NCBI GenBank assembly: GCA_024138025.1
Contig: JAMXBD010001357.1
Coordinates: forward strand, 248,001 to 312,000
DNA: 64,000 nt
Reading direction: 5' to 3'
Source: Combretum micranthum
Taxonomy: Eukaryota > Streptophyta > Magnoliopsida > Myrtales > Combretaceae
Part shown: one piece after another, positions 46,880 through 58,688 of the stretch
How the letters are laid out: every line of letters starts with the position of its first letter
How positions within the stretch are numbered: the stretch's first letter is position 1
The notes under the pieces: generated by a model
Seen by the model: the letters and a program-made list of their open reading frames with translations, nothing else
Databases searched by the model: none
Told to the model about the DNA's origin: nothing
Program-made: the position numbers and the translations under genes

Positions 46880-47860
46880 AAAGCAAGCTCTCAAAATATA
46901 TACAAGTTTAAAAATATAAACATTATTATTCATATAGTATCTTGTGATGTTACTCAACTCATCAATAAGCTTGTCCATAGTCCCTATACTTGAGATAGAT
47001 CAACACATTTAAATCGTCACTTAAAATAGAAATGAATGAGTCAAACTCTAGTACAACAGCAACACAAACACACATGATATGAACACACACACATATTCTA
47101 AATGCAATGCGGCTACCAATAATATGCATTTTTTTCAATTAAGTGAGAAAAAACAATAGTAAAGTACTCACACTCTGGAAACACGTTAGGATCTTAAAGG
47201 TCCTAAGTAGCAGTAATTGCTCAAGGAGTCGATATATGCGATATGAACCTACATCCCATAGGAACATCTATAGTGATATTGTCGACTAGAGTTTAGAATC
47301 GTTACATATCTTAAGGGTCCTAAGTACCAACGATTTACATTTCTTTAAATTAAGTGAGACAAAACAACACTAGATCACTCGCACTCTGGTAACACGTTAG
47401 GATCTTGAGGGTCCTAAGTAGTAGCAATTACTCAAGGATTTTATATAAGCTGTATGAATACCTAGATGCCTTATAGGAACATCTCCAGCAATCATTACAC
47501 ATCTTCATTCATTCTAGTCTAAAATATAATGTGGCTCAATGAATTCATAAACAAGATCTAGGCTATATTACTTCTCACTAATTGTAAACGGATATTATCT
47601 CATTACTGTTCCCCCCATCGGCTACTCGCCTAGCCACCAAAGGTGGTCTAAGTGCTAAGTTATCATGGTGGCACTACTTAGCAAAGCTGTCATTCCTTGG
47701 ACCATATTAAGTGACACACACACACACAACTAAGGCATAAATTATTAGACCATTTTTAAGTTTTAATTCACTTTAATTCAGATGTCTATCTTAAACAAGT
47801 AAAATGTAGTGATTACGTACCTCGAGTAATAGAGCTCTTGCAATATAAGTTAGAGTATAT
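46880..47860 (-). repeat. Minus-strand LTR fragment with internal duplication
   Basis: Parallels 37790-38500: GAATGAGTCAAACTCTAGTACAACAGC (first 20 bases of the match near 47035), then TTAGGATCTTAAAGGTCCTAAGTAG. The segment around the last motif is duplicated in tandem (about 47105-47330 and 47330-47540). Neither end nor TSD was determined. Confidence 0.55.
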
Positions 47861-50307
47861 GAATGAATTATATGTTAAACCTATAAGTCTATATTAGAAG
47901 AGTATTATGTATATACCAAGTAAAAAGTTCATTTTTTGTTATTTATTTCTGTTGTTGTGGGCCAAGACCTTAAATTTGTTAAGGGACATAAGGCTATCAA
48001 TGCCTACCTAGGATATGGGTCTTGAACTTTAGACCTGCCTATCACTTTATAGGTTTGACCCAATGGGGACATCCTATTCAATTTCATTCAATTATTTTTA
48101 ATTCATTTTGTTTAAGGCCGACTATATATTAGCATAATTTGTTATTATTCTTATTATTATAATTTTTATTACAATATTTATTGCCATTCTTATTCAATTG
48201 TACTTAGAATGGGCCATCTAGGGTTGGCATTGGTTTAGCTCAATTCAAAAGTTATCAGACTAGTCAATGGGTTTGGTGAGCTGACCCTTAAGCATATGAG
48301 TCGGTTCAATTTATGGAGTTACTAGATCTAAGTTTTAATTTATTTCAATTAATAATTTTTCATTTAGTGAGTTGAGCCTTTAAATTCAAGCTTCTAAATG
48401 GGTTTAAATTCAAAATAAAAATTTCAAAACATTTTGTAAACCCGTTTAAAGACTAGCTTTTCTAAAAGATTATAAAGTGGGCTCAAATTGTCGGACTATA
48501 GAATTTAAAGGGGCCGAAAATTATTCCATGGACATGTTCATGCTTCTTACATATTTGAGATATATGCTTAAATCAATATTTATAAATCCATTTCAAAGCA
48601 TGGATGGCGTCCTGAGTCACCAAAGAATTTGTCCCTATTTCCGTACTTATATTTCCGTAATTTGCAAACTTTCAACATCACGATATTATAGGTAACCTCA
48701 GCACATTTAATTATGACATGCCCTGCATTTCGGATTAAGACCCACATTACTTATTTTGTCGATGTTGACTCTAATTATAGTAACAATAATAATTGACAAA
48801 TATAGAATGGGGCTTTGCAAAGTAATAATGAATACAATACCATCAACAAGACAAAAGTCCAAATTTTCTAAAAGATACATCTTATTCGTATTTAATCCAT
48901 CAATTAAGTCATGAACATATATGGTCGCCTATCAATTTAGATGATACCACCTTGGTACATTCATGTAATTTTCATGTAAGGCAAAATTAAACTTTTAATA
49001 AAATGTGAAAGTGCAAACATTGCATCTTCAAAGCTTAAATTCACTTGTTCCTCGTATTAATTCATGACATATATAAAACACCAATATCCTTTTTAAACCA
49101 TTAAAATTATTAGAACTACTAATCAAATCATCTTTTTCTTCCCTCTGGTATCCAAGTTTTTAAGATCGAACCTTATCAAGTCCCTATTATTGCTCCCTTA
49201 ATATGATTATAGAAAAGAAATTCATTCCACCATGATATAATTAAGAAAATAGATAAAAAATTCTCATTAACATGTTATTGAGCTTGGATTTTTTTGTTTC
49301 TGGTTTGATATCTTTCGTTTGATTCATACAAAATCGTAACACATTTGATACAGACCCTCGACTAGAAACTAAAAGAAATGCATAATTTTTAAATTAAAGG
49401 AGTTGTCACCTAACTAAAGTCAAGAAAAATAGTAAATTATGATCAATAGGTTGGTTAATTCTAGCTTAGCAACTAGTTTGCGAAAGATGATTCTAAAATC
49501 AATTGTACAAAACCAGAGAAATTTAGATTTGAGACTATCTTATTAAAACCAAATGGTTATCGCATTTAAAATTTTAAATTAAAGTTTTCCTTTTTAATGC
49601 TCAAAAATCTTATCAAGTATTACAAATCACGGTATTTATAATTTTACTTGCAAATTGAAGACAAATCATTTAATACTTACAAATAATAATAAATCAGTTT
49701 AATATTTACAAAAGAATATAAAGGATCATAAAAGAAAATTTTTAGATTTTATGTTGCCCAGGATGTGCTTACATACTTGCAAATCAGGATCAAACCAACG
49801 TGGGTTTTTTGAATGAAAACTTTTAGTGTGTTGGTATTTCTTTTTTTTTTTTAACCCTTACCTGTTTAAGTGGTTTAAATTTTATTATTTTAGAAAAAGA
49901 AGTTTTATATCTTAAACTGCCATCAATTCAAAAAAAAAAAAAATTTCTATTCGATATTTATTAAGGAAAACACTTTTTTAAGTGATCAAACAACTTTTAT
50001 TGAAAAAGATAATTTTTTCTTTAACTTTATAGATTTTTTTTTTTGAATTTTTTTATCTTAAATAAAACTAGAAAGAAGGAAGAAAATAAAATTTAAAAAA
50101 TAAACACCTTTTTTTTACTTTAATTCAAATGGAAAAACAAGCCATCAAGAATTCCCAATTAGGTTGCAGAATCATTAATTATTATCTCCCTACACCTTTT
50201 ATTTGTTTTTTTTTTTTTTAGAAAAAAAGAATGTCGAGAACCTGGGAAAGGTTCCATTTGGCATCATGCATTTTATCACTATTATCTTGGAAGAAACAGG
50301 AACTGTC
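47861..50307. other. Non-coding stretch
   Basis: AT-rich with poly-A/T runs (for example 49843, 49931, 50207). A phrase AAAGGAGTTGTCACCTAAC near 49399 is of a kind common in dispersed plant repeats. No gene recognised. A 72-codon ORF at 48477-48695 has no support. Confidence 0.4.
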
Positions 50308-50461
50308 ACGACTCTAATATGGGGGCCTAACAGGATTTATCTAAAGCCATCATATCACGTGTACACCCGTAACATGAGAGCCGTTTTGTATGTCAGAATG
50401 TACAATACTCTATTTATTTATAAAAGTTTATCACATAAATGCTATAATATTACAGTATTTC
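50308..50461 (+). repeat. Part of an older LTR-like sequence interrupted by the giant-LTR element
   Basis: TGTCACGACTCTAATATGGG at about 50306 has the look of an LTR end. The sequence continues after the insertion at 63447 (AACTATGGAATTCG). Only the continuity across the TSD is certain; its identity is not. Confidence 0.35.
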
Positions 50462-52445
50462 TGTAAGCCCGGAAAATTTCAATAAATATTTCCAAAATGA
50501 ACTTCGAAAATAAACCCTAAAAATCACTCCAAATTAAAACCGAACTTTGAATGAGTCCAGAAATATAAACGAAAGTAAGAATTCATTAGTCTTGAGAAAT
50601 CTAAAAATAAAATAAAGACTACAAAAGTCCTTAAGTCCAAAAAAAAAATTACGTAAGATAAACTGCTTACCTAATCTATAATTCATAAAAATCGGGATAA
50701 AAATAAAACACAGTGATAATTTGCTAAAAAGCAAGTTAATCCATAATATGACAATTTGAAGGATCAGGAAATCACCAAAGGCCAATTCCATAATTAGGCT
50801 TTGGCACGATTAAGAAAACTTTATCTGCCAATAATAAAATATAGATTTTGGAAATTCCCCAAACGACCAGACTAATAATCCTAAGAGACGGAAATCACAA
50901 TAAAGCCCTAACGATCAAATTAAACTTCCAAGAATCATAGAACGAGTTAGAAATTGAAATCTCGTAATCTTAAGAAGGAAGAATTCAAAAAACAAAATAA
51001 CAAATTAAATAATCCTTAAAGTTAACCAATTGTTCATAAAAACTTAAATCGAAGCAAAAATAAATTCGAAAACAAGACACTGTGAAGATCCTTTTTCAAA
51101 GCAAATTATAAAAATCAAGATTTCCCCAAAATCATTCCAAAAATCGATATTTGACTCAAACTCAAGAAAATCATATCTAGTAACCATTACCGATATAACT
51201 CCGGATATAATAATTCAATTCAAGATTTCCGAAAGCAGTTAGAGATATTAAATACTTATAAAAATAAAAATTTAAAATGAATTTCTCAAACTAAATACGT
51301 TGTATAAATAGAAAATCCAGTTTCCAAATTGGCAAAGGTCTAAACCGGAAAATCATCCGGAAACCCTAACCGGAATACAATAGTGTAAGTCCGGCAATCT
51401 AGCACCCCTAACTCTAGAGGCCAAGAGGTAGTTTAAATAAGTAGAATAGCTCGTAGTAATATAAGTTTATTTAAAAACATAAGATTGGTAAATTTTTGAC
51501 TTATTTTGAACTCGTTCCGATATAGACTTCGAAAAGCGTATCCCGGGGCTCGAGATATCAAAAATATACCATTAGTACCGTTAGACTCGTAATTCTACGA
51601 GATTTCTAAATATATCAGTTATATAATTTTTCGGGTTATAAAAGTTACAATTATAACCTTTTATCGTATTTTCATTTCTACCGATAATTGATTAGTCTTT
51701 TGCACTATTCATTTTATTTCATTACACAATTTTATTATTATTATTATTTTTATATACCCTGGGTTTCCTAGTAATCAAGTAAACTTCGAAAACCAGAAAA
51801 TAAAACCCTAAACCGGTTTAATTCAAGCTTTGTGAGAAAGACTTAGAAACCCTAATTCCGGCTTTTCCTCGGTTTCCAATTAAGAAACTTTTCTAAGAAA
51901 AATTTAATTTTGAATATAGTTCTTGATTATATTTCAAACCAAGAAAATATCAGATTTTAAGAAAATTTCAATTTCGGGTCATCCCGAGACCCATTATAGA
52001 AAAACGTGCCCCGAACTAGAATTTCAAAAAGTTACTTATGAGTACTCATTTGAACCGAAATAAAATAAGGATTTCAAAAATATATTTTTCCGGCTTATGA
52101 AAAATACAGTTATAGCCTTTTTATTCGTATTTCATTACTACCGGAAATTAAATTGTCTTGTCAACTATTCCTCACTATTCACAAAGTATCACCTAGCCTA
52201 CCTATTAGCACACTCTACAAATTCAACTCTTACCATCACTCAAATCAATCCCTTTTCTCCATGCTTTTTTTCCCTTCAACTTTATTACAATTTATGACAA
52301 GTGATACAAAATCAAATCAAAGGCAAATCAATGAAACAAATCAAATCCCCTTCCCCCACAAGCTTCCCAAAACCGGCGTGAAAAGCCTCCCCCTCCATGC
52401 TTCAATTTGAAATTTTCTTTCTTCATTTAACCGAATTCCAATCCA

Positions 52446-52453
52446 TATATATA
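52446..52453 (+). promoter_or_regulatory. TATA box of the 5' LTR
   Basis: TATATATA followed within 15 bp by CTACTTTTTCTCTCTCTC; the same in the 3' LTR at 60660-60667. Confidence 0.6.
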
Positions 52454-54501
52454 CTACTTTTTCTCTCTCTCTCCTCATTCTTTCACTTTCAAGTTTTACA
52501 AAGTAAAAAGCTCTCAAAATCTCTCCCTTCCCTCTGCCGAGTTTAAGCCCCCACACACACACACAACTTCCATTTCCTCTTTCATCTTCTATTTACTTCA
52601 AGTAAGTAACTTTTACTCCTTCCACTCATAGATCTTTGTTATGGCTAAGTGATTCTTGGATATTTCAACTAAATGTCCCCATGATCTTTTGGTAGGGACA
52701 ATGAAATATCAAAACAAGAATACCGAACCATTACAAAGTAGATCTAACATTTAAAGGAGCTTTCATGCCAAAAGCTTTATGTTTCTCCAACAAAAAGTGT
52801 TTTAAACAAAAGATCTTTTATAAAAATATAGTTTTTATGTTTTCAAAACTCATTTGCATATGAAATAATAGATCTATCATTTTGCTACTCATATTCATGT
52901 AGACATTTAAGATCTCATCTTTATTTTGAGTTTATGTGCATTAATAGTCTTTAATGCTTTTGTCTTTAGTAAATAACCTTCCTAGTATATAGATCTATGA
53001 TTAGATAAGTTAATAAAGTCAAAAAGGAAAACACTTTTCAAGAAATGGACTTGTGTAAATTCGGATGACTTTGGAAACCTAGGATAAAAACACCTTTATC
53101 AACTTCTAAACATATATTTTACAAGAGAAATGGAGCCTATAGGTAATAGATAATGTTTAGCAATATTTTTCATGGATCTAAATGTGTTTTACTAAGGAAA
53201 ATAGTTGAAAACAAGAGATGAAGTCTAAAAGAAATTTAGAGTTAAAAGTCTTAACAACCAAATTCGTAATAATGGATAGATGAGAAAACACTATTTTTCC
53301 AACTTCAAAAATGGTATTTTCTTAAATAAATGGAGTCCTTAGGATATAGGTATAATAAACACTTAAAGTTTTAAGTATAGAATACATTTTTCCTAAAGAA
53401 ATCAACTTGAAAATGGACTTTACTAAATTCGGATTTTTGGAAACCCCTAGTAAAGGACCCACTTAAAAGTTTATAAATGAAGATTTTATTTAAGAAATAA
53501 AGGCCTTAGGATATAACTAATATGAGGTCAAAATTCTTTAAGCAAAATAGAGTTTTCCTAAAAGAAAATCCTTGTAATATGTAGGTGTGACTAAGTGTAG
53601 TAAACTCACTTGTTAAAAAATGAAATGGTTTTCTAAGAAAAGTTTATGTAAATTCTTTAAACCTAAAGAGCTATAAGAACTTAGGCTCATTAGAGTTCAT
53701 ATCATGACATTCATGATAGGGAAAATCATTACCATTGCATTTAGTTTCATTTTACACTTAGGAATCTCAAGTGCATTCATGAAAACCGCATTTTCGGAAT
53801 CTATGTTACCGCTGTACAGATCTGATCCCTCATTTCCGAGGCTTAGATATTTTCAAAACTTGATTTAAACTTCATATTTAGAAAGCTCTTCCGAAGTAGA
53901 TAGAAATCGATATAAAATTTGCGAGATTCCGAGTTAAAATGACCAAGTTATGGCCGTTTTAAGTTGGAATTCCCGCTTAGGACGCGAATTACGAATTTGA
54001 TAAGTTCGTATGAAGTCGTTGGATTAGTTTGAAAATACTTATTAGAGTATTTCTTCCTTTTTAGGTTATCCCGAGTTCGACGATTCCCTACCACCGGATT
54101 ATTATTACTAGAAGACCGGTGATCCAATGGCCGAGTGAGTTTTCTCCTTGTTTTGTTACCTTGATTGTGCTTGTAGTTAGTTGCATTAGAATTTAGGAAC
54201 AAGATAAAAATCGATATGAATGGGGATGGGATATGATGAGACTGTGATGAATGTATGCCAAAGAATACTAAAGCATATCGAAACCACGATTTGATTGGAT
54301 AACTGCACCGTTCATATTATTCCTGTTATATGTGTGATATTGGTTGGTCACTCTAAAGAATGTATAAATATTTTGACCTAAGCAAAAAGTAAATTGATCA
54401 TGCATCGCATCGGACATATTGCATTTGGTAGCATGCTACTCCTACGCAGGTCGATCGGTATGGTCCGTTGTTGCCTCGTTTGAAACGAGCCCGGTGCCAG
54501 A

Positions 54502-54548
54502 GCTCATTCAGGGTACTAAGGCGCATGTGGATGCATCCTTGGATGAGC
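54502..54548 (+). other. Conserved U5 hairpin, copy C
   Basis: GCTCATTCAGGG (54502-54513) pairs with CCTTGGATGAGC (54537-54548) over 12 bp including two GU pairs. The inner stem is GCAT/ATGC around GTGG. Confidence 0.7.
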
Positions 54549-55211
54549 CTAGCCGAGTCGAGTGCTAAGAGCCGAGGGCTTGGGGACTAGATGCGGTCGT
54601 GTAGACTCAATACCATTCCTAACCCAAGATACGGAGGGCGTAAATCCGTTCTGTGTGTGGGTTCCGGTTACCCATGCATAATTGCTTGCTCACGTGTTTG
54701 TTCATGCATAGCATATGATTGATTAATAACTTGTTTGTTATGGTACGGAATTAAGGGAATTCTCACTAAGCTAGTGTAGCTTATACCCCAATAGTTGTTT
54801 AAATGAGCAGGTTATTCCAAGAATGCTAAGTGGGGACCGAGATGGTTGAAGTCGAGAATGACTTCGGGATTCCGGCAAGATATAAGAATGCTTGAAGTTT
54901 TTGGCTAAGCTTTACGATTTGCCTTGTAATAGTTTTATGTAGTGAAGTCTTGGGATAATGTAATTGAAGTTTGATGAATTTATTTTGAAGTATAGTGTTT
55001 TGTATTTGGAGTATAGTGGATTGTATTTCCTTTACATTGTTACTCAATTGTATCAACATAAAACGTATCATTCCGATGTGTCTCCTATGTGTTAGACGCC
55101 TTGTACATAGTATGGAAGCCTTCGCGTGACTGAGGTGGTCATTCTTAGGCTTTAATATTGTGTACGGCGGACTGCCACGTTTAGGGTACCCTTCGGGCGT
55201 GACAGTTTAGT

Positions 55212-55223
55212 TGGTATCAGAGC
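55212..55223 (+). other. Primer binding site (initiator tRNA-Met)
   Basis: TGGTATCAGAGC, an exact match to the complement of the plant initiator tRNA-Met 3' end, 7 nt after the LTR. Confidence 0.9.
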
Positions 55224-55667
55224 AACAAGGTTTTGGGAATTAGGTGGGAAGCTTTAGAATAGGATGTTAAAGATATGATCATAGAAATGAATAGATAAGT
55301 GTTAGATGACCCTTAGGTAAAGAAGAACTAGATTTAGCTCAATGACCTTTAAGGTATGACTTTCGATCATTAAGGATTTGAATTCTATCTTGGAGACTTT
55401 TGAAGATATAGAAACAGACATATGAGGAAGGAAGATTGAAACTAATTGATGGGACGATCGAATCTATACTAGCAACTGCAAAATATAGGAGTAAGTGACC
55501 TTACACGACTTTTAGTTCAAGCCAATGATAGAGATGCTAGATTACCCCTTTGACCTAGGAGACCACTAGGTGGGTAGGATTGATTGCGTGATTTCACCGT
55601 TTTTCTAAATAAACAAGTCTAAAGAAAATAAAAAGTTGTAACTCTTTTTCTAAAACATAAGCAGCTT

Positions 55668-56202
55668 GTGAGTAGTATAATTAGACTAACACGACCGTCT
55701 CGCCCTGTTTCTAGGAGACTACCTAAGGAGAACGTGCAACCGTCGACTAGCCTTCCCGATGAACAACAAGTGAGAGACACTCCACCACCACAAGATCCAA
55801 TGCAACAAGTCATAGACCTTCTAGGGTGTTTGGTGGATACACAAAAGCTCCTCTTACAACAAGTGCTTTTTAGGAATGTGCCGTTCAGTGGAAGGACCCC
55901 ACCAAGTGACAATGCAAGGAATTGAGACTCCTTCTGTTATGGCTAGTCCAAGCTCCAAAGTCAGAAGGTATAAGACAACTAGCCTAACAGTTAAGAATGA
56001 ACCTTTTAAGAGGCGTAAGATCAATTGTTGGAAGTGCAAGGAAAGTCATTATCCAAGACAGTGTCCACAACTTAAGCACAAGTGTTACTTCTGTGGAGAT
56101 CCCGAGCATAAGGTTGTGGACTGTCCAGGAAAGAAAACCCTAAAGTGCTTCATCTGCAAACAGCCGGGACACCAGGCGAGTAGATGCCCCCACAAGAATT
56201 AA
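55668..56202 (+). CDS. Gag-like protein with three zinc knuckles, no capsid (frame shifted once)
   Basis: Two overlapping frames: 55668-55925 (85 codons, Pro/Gln-rich with a PPPQDPMQQVIDLLG segment) and 55876-56202 (108 codons). In the second, residues 30-48 are basic and three knuckles follow. C51-C54-H58-C63 is one residue short of the canonical spacing; C70-C73-H78-C83 and C91-C94-H99-C104 are both CX2CX4HX4C. One base change in length would join the frames into about 180 residues. It would bind nucleic acid like a retroviral nucleocapsid. It lies upstream of the capsid-bearing gag and resembles the end of that gag, so a partial duplication is likely. Annotation as coding is tentative. Confidence 0.6.
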
Positions 56203-56640
56203 CAGCTGGACAGCTGCCCTTGTTGGAAGAAGTCAGTCTCCTAGAAATATCAATAGATCTCTCGTGTTGAGCGTTAGGAGCAAATAACTTTTTGAGTGAA
56301 GAGAACAAAGATGTTTTGAAAATGTAAACCGATTTGTGCTTTATCATCTAGTTCATGAATTAGTTCCAATGCATGTTTTGCATCCTTTCTTTGAACTTTT
56401 GTAATGAAAGATTTACATCTTCTCTTGATTTCATGTATTTCGTTTTGAATATTATGAAGTTTTGTTATCGATTTTGATTTCAGTAGAATTTCAATATTTC
56501 TTACATATGTTTTTTTTCCGCATTTCCGTGTTCTGTATTTCCGATAAGTTTCTTTAAGCTTCTTTTACCGCCTTAAGACGTAATAAAAGATTTAGAATTT
56601 TCACCTGAGCTTAATAAAATTGTAGGAGATATACCCAACC
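56203..56640 (+). other. Spacer between the two gag modules
   Basis: T-rich, many stops, no motif. A short frame starting ATGACTCCTTTAGG at 56657 (MTPLGPENQ, Pro-rich, stop 23 codons later) may be the original N-terminus of the second gag. Confidence 0.45.
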
Positions 56641-56760
56641 ACAACAAGAACCCGTCATGACTCCTTTAGGACCCGAGAACCAAGCGATACCCGAACCACC
56701 TAACCAAGGGGAAATGCCTCAATAGAGATTGAACGGCTTACTAGTCAGACAGGAGGCTAC

Positions 56761-57887
56761 ATGCAACAGACTCAAGTCAGTTCAACGTCTACACCTGTGA
56801 GATATGAGCAAGAAACGACGCAAGATGAACCCCCATCACCTCAATACCACCAAAGCCTCTTACCATGCTTCATAAAGTGTAACGAGTATTTCGACGGAGT
56901 TTTTGGAAAACCAGATGAGGCAGAGGATTGGTTGGCACACATTGAGAGGTCCCTTAATGCTTTTGAAGTACCACACCTGAGAGTCAATTATGGAACCTTT
57001 ATGCTCCGCTTACATGCCCGAGTATGGTGGGACTCTAAGGAAAGAGAGTTGACGCCTCCAGTTACATGGGAGATGTTTAAATATGAGTTTTTGAAAAATA
57101 TTTCCCCATGAGCTTAAGAGTCCAGTACAGTTCAGATTTTCTCAATATCTCACAAGGAGATCGTAGTGTGGAACAGTACGAAACCGAGTTCAGTAGATTG
57201 TGCAATATGCTCCAGAATCATATAAGCAAAGTGAGGAACTCAAAAGACAAGTGTTTCTGAATGGTTTAAAAGAAGACCTTCGGACTCGATTGGAAGAATT
57301 GGATATCAGGAGTTATCAAGGATTGCTAGAAAGAGCACGGATAATAGAAAATGCTCAAAGGAGGAGGCAAGAAAGAAGTAATAAGGAAATGGAGTTCTAT
57401 GCTTCAATGACCCCGAGTCAAAATGTCATAACACTTCCCTTGGATGATGACCCAAACAAGGAAGAAGACATAATTTGGATAAGATACAATGTTGGAGATG
57501 TAAGAGGAGCATTACCCTATAGTGTCCACAACTTCAATCAAGTGCTACCTCTGTGGGGACCCCAGTCACAAAGTTGAGAAGTGTCCCAAAAAGACCAACG
57601 CATGCTCTCTTTGCACAAAAGCGGGACATTTAGCTAAAACATGCCCTGAACGGGATAATCTGCATGTTGCTTCGCTGGAGCTACCTAGGAAGAAGAGGAA
57701 GAGATATAACAGGAATAAAAGCAACAAAGGAAAAAGGAATCGAGGTTCTTCAAGGACATCTACATCCGGAAATCTAGTCCACAACCCTCACACATATGGA
57801 GTGTATGAAGAAGCTAGTGATGAGGAGCTGGAGTCCTTTGCCATGGAAGGAAGCGAGGATCAAAGATGCAACTCGATACCAGGTTAG
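56761..57887 (+). pseudogene. gag: gag with capsid domain and second zinc-knuckle module
   Basis: Frame 56761-57111 (116 codons): from about residue 44, FDGVFGKPDEAEDWLAHIER, then RLHARVWWDSKER and TWEMFKYEFLKN, the N-terminal half of the retrotransposon Gag capsid domain. A frameshift leads to 57200-57577: VFLNGLKEDLRTRLEELDI and a coiled-coil-like ERARIIENAQRRRQERSNKE segment. A second shift leads to 57522-57887 with knuckles C8-C11-H16-C21 and C28-C31-H36-C41 and a basic tail KKRKRYNRNKSNKGKRNRG. In another frame just before, a broken first knuckle CWRCK...CPQL mirrors the upstream module. Three frames in a row make it non-functional as read, unless some shifts are sequencing errors. Confidence 0.8.
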
Positions 57888-58675
57888 CGCTATACCCTTA
57901 GAATACCGCATATTCTTTCCTGCCAATAGAATCAAAGAGATAGGTTGTTAGAAATACCTTCGGATTACATGGCTAGACTAAAAATAGGAAAGCCCGAGAC
58001 CATTAAAAGTTAGAATAAGCCAATAATGGAAACTAAAACAAAAACTCGATTAATTTAATGAATTCCAAGACACTCCAATACACTTCTTGTAAATAAAGAA
58101 CTTTGAAAGATCGAAAATCTACGATGATCGTTACATAAAAGTTAAAATTTCAAAAATCAAATCTCAATTACCAAACTCCGTAAGATCTTCACAAGTAATA
58201 AGTATACAATAAAGCAATGAGATTCTTGATTTCAACCCCATCAAGATGATCACGATGATAAGAGTTTAAAACAACGATGACTTTAATTATTTAAAAGAAT
58301 ATTGATCACAGAGCACAATATTGTATATACAGCTACATAAGAATGGAGAAGCGAATCCACAACCTTCGTTGGTCAAAGTAATCGAGTCATGAAAGGTCGT
58401 GTTGTCATGAGTCGTCTAGTGTCGGTCGAGTCGAGTCGTCTGTGGTCTCGAGTCAAGTCCGTGTCGTTTTCCAAAAGAGTCGTGTAAGTGAAGGTTGGAA
58501 TCGCTAAGCCAAATCTTATTAATTTGTATGTGCTATATTTTGTAAAATATCTATCATGCAAAATTTAGAAATGATACAAATCAAAGCATAAACCGGTGCT
58601 AGAAATATAATCGAATTCACAATCTTTTCGATAAACGATATACACGTAACAAGTTTTGCGGACAAAACTTTCTTT
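57888..58675 (+). other. Non-coding 3' interior of the giant-LTR element
   Basis: No pol motif in any frame. The segment 58378-58490 repeats GTCG/GAGTCGT phrases about eight times. The rest is A-rich. Confidence 0.6.
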
Positions 58676-58688
58676 AAGGTGGGGAGGA
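58676..58688 (+). other. Polypurine tract of the giant-LTR element
   Basis: AAGGTGGGGAGGA directly before the 3' LTR start TGTAAGCC. Confidence 0.85.

Larger units (their letters stand above)
50462..55204 (+). repeat. 5' LTR of the giant-LTR element
   Basis: Starts TGTAAGCCCGG and ends GGGCGTGACA. TATA box at 52446-52453, so the transcribed R-U5 leader is about 2.7 kb long. The leader contains a CT-rich start, about three degenerate tandem units (53057-53590) and a structured block (54428-54690) with a perfect 12-bp palindrome GTAGCATGCTAC at 54428-54439 and a hairpin at 54502-54548. Confidence 0.93.

Noticed and set aside
49300..49450. Possible coding exon near the GGAGTTGTCACC phrase
   Set aside because: Stop codons in every frame and similarity only to repeat-type text.
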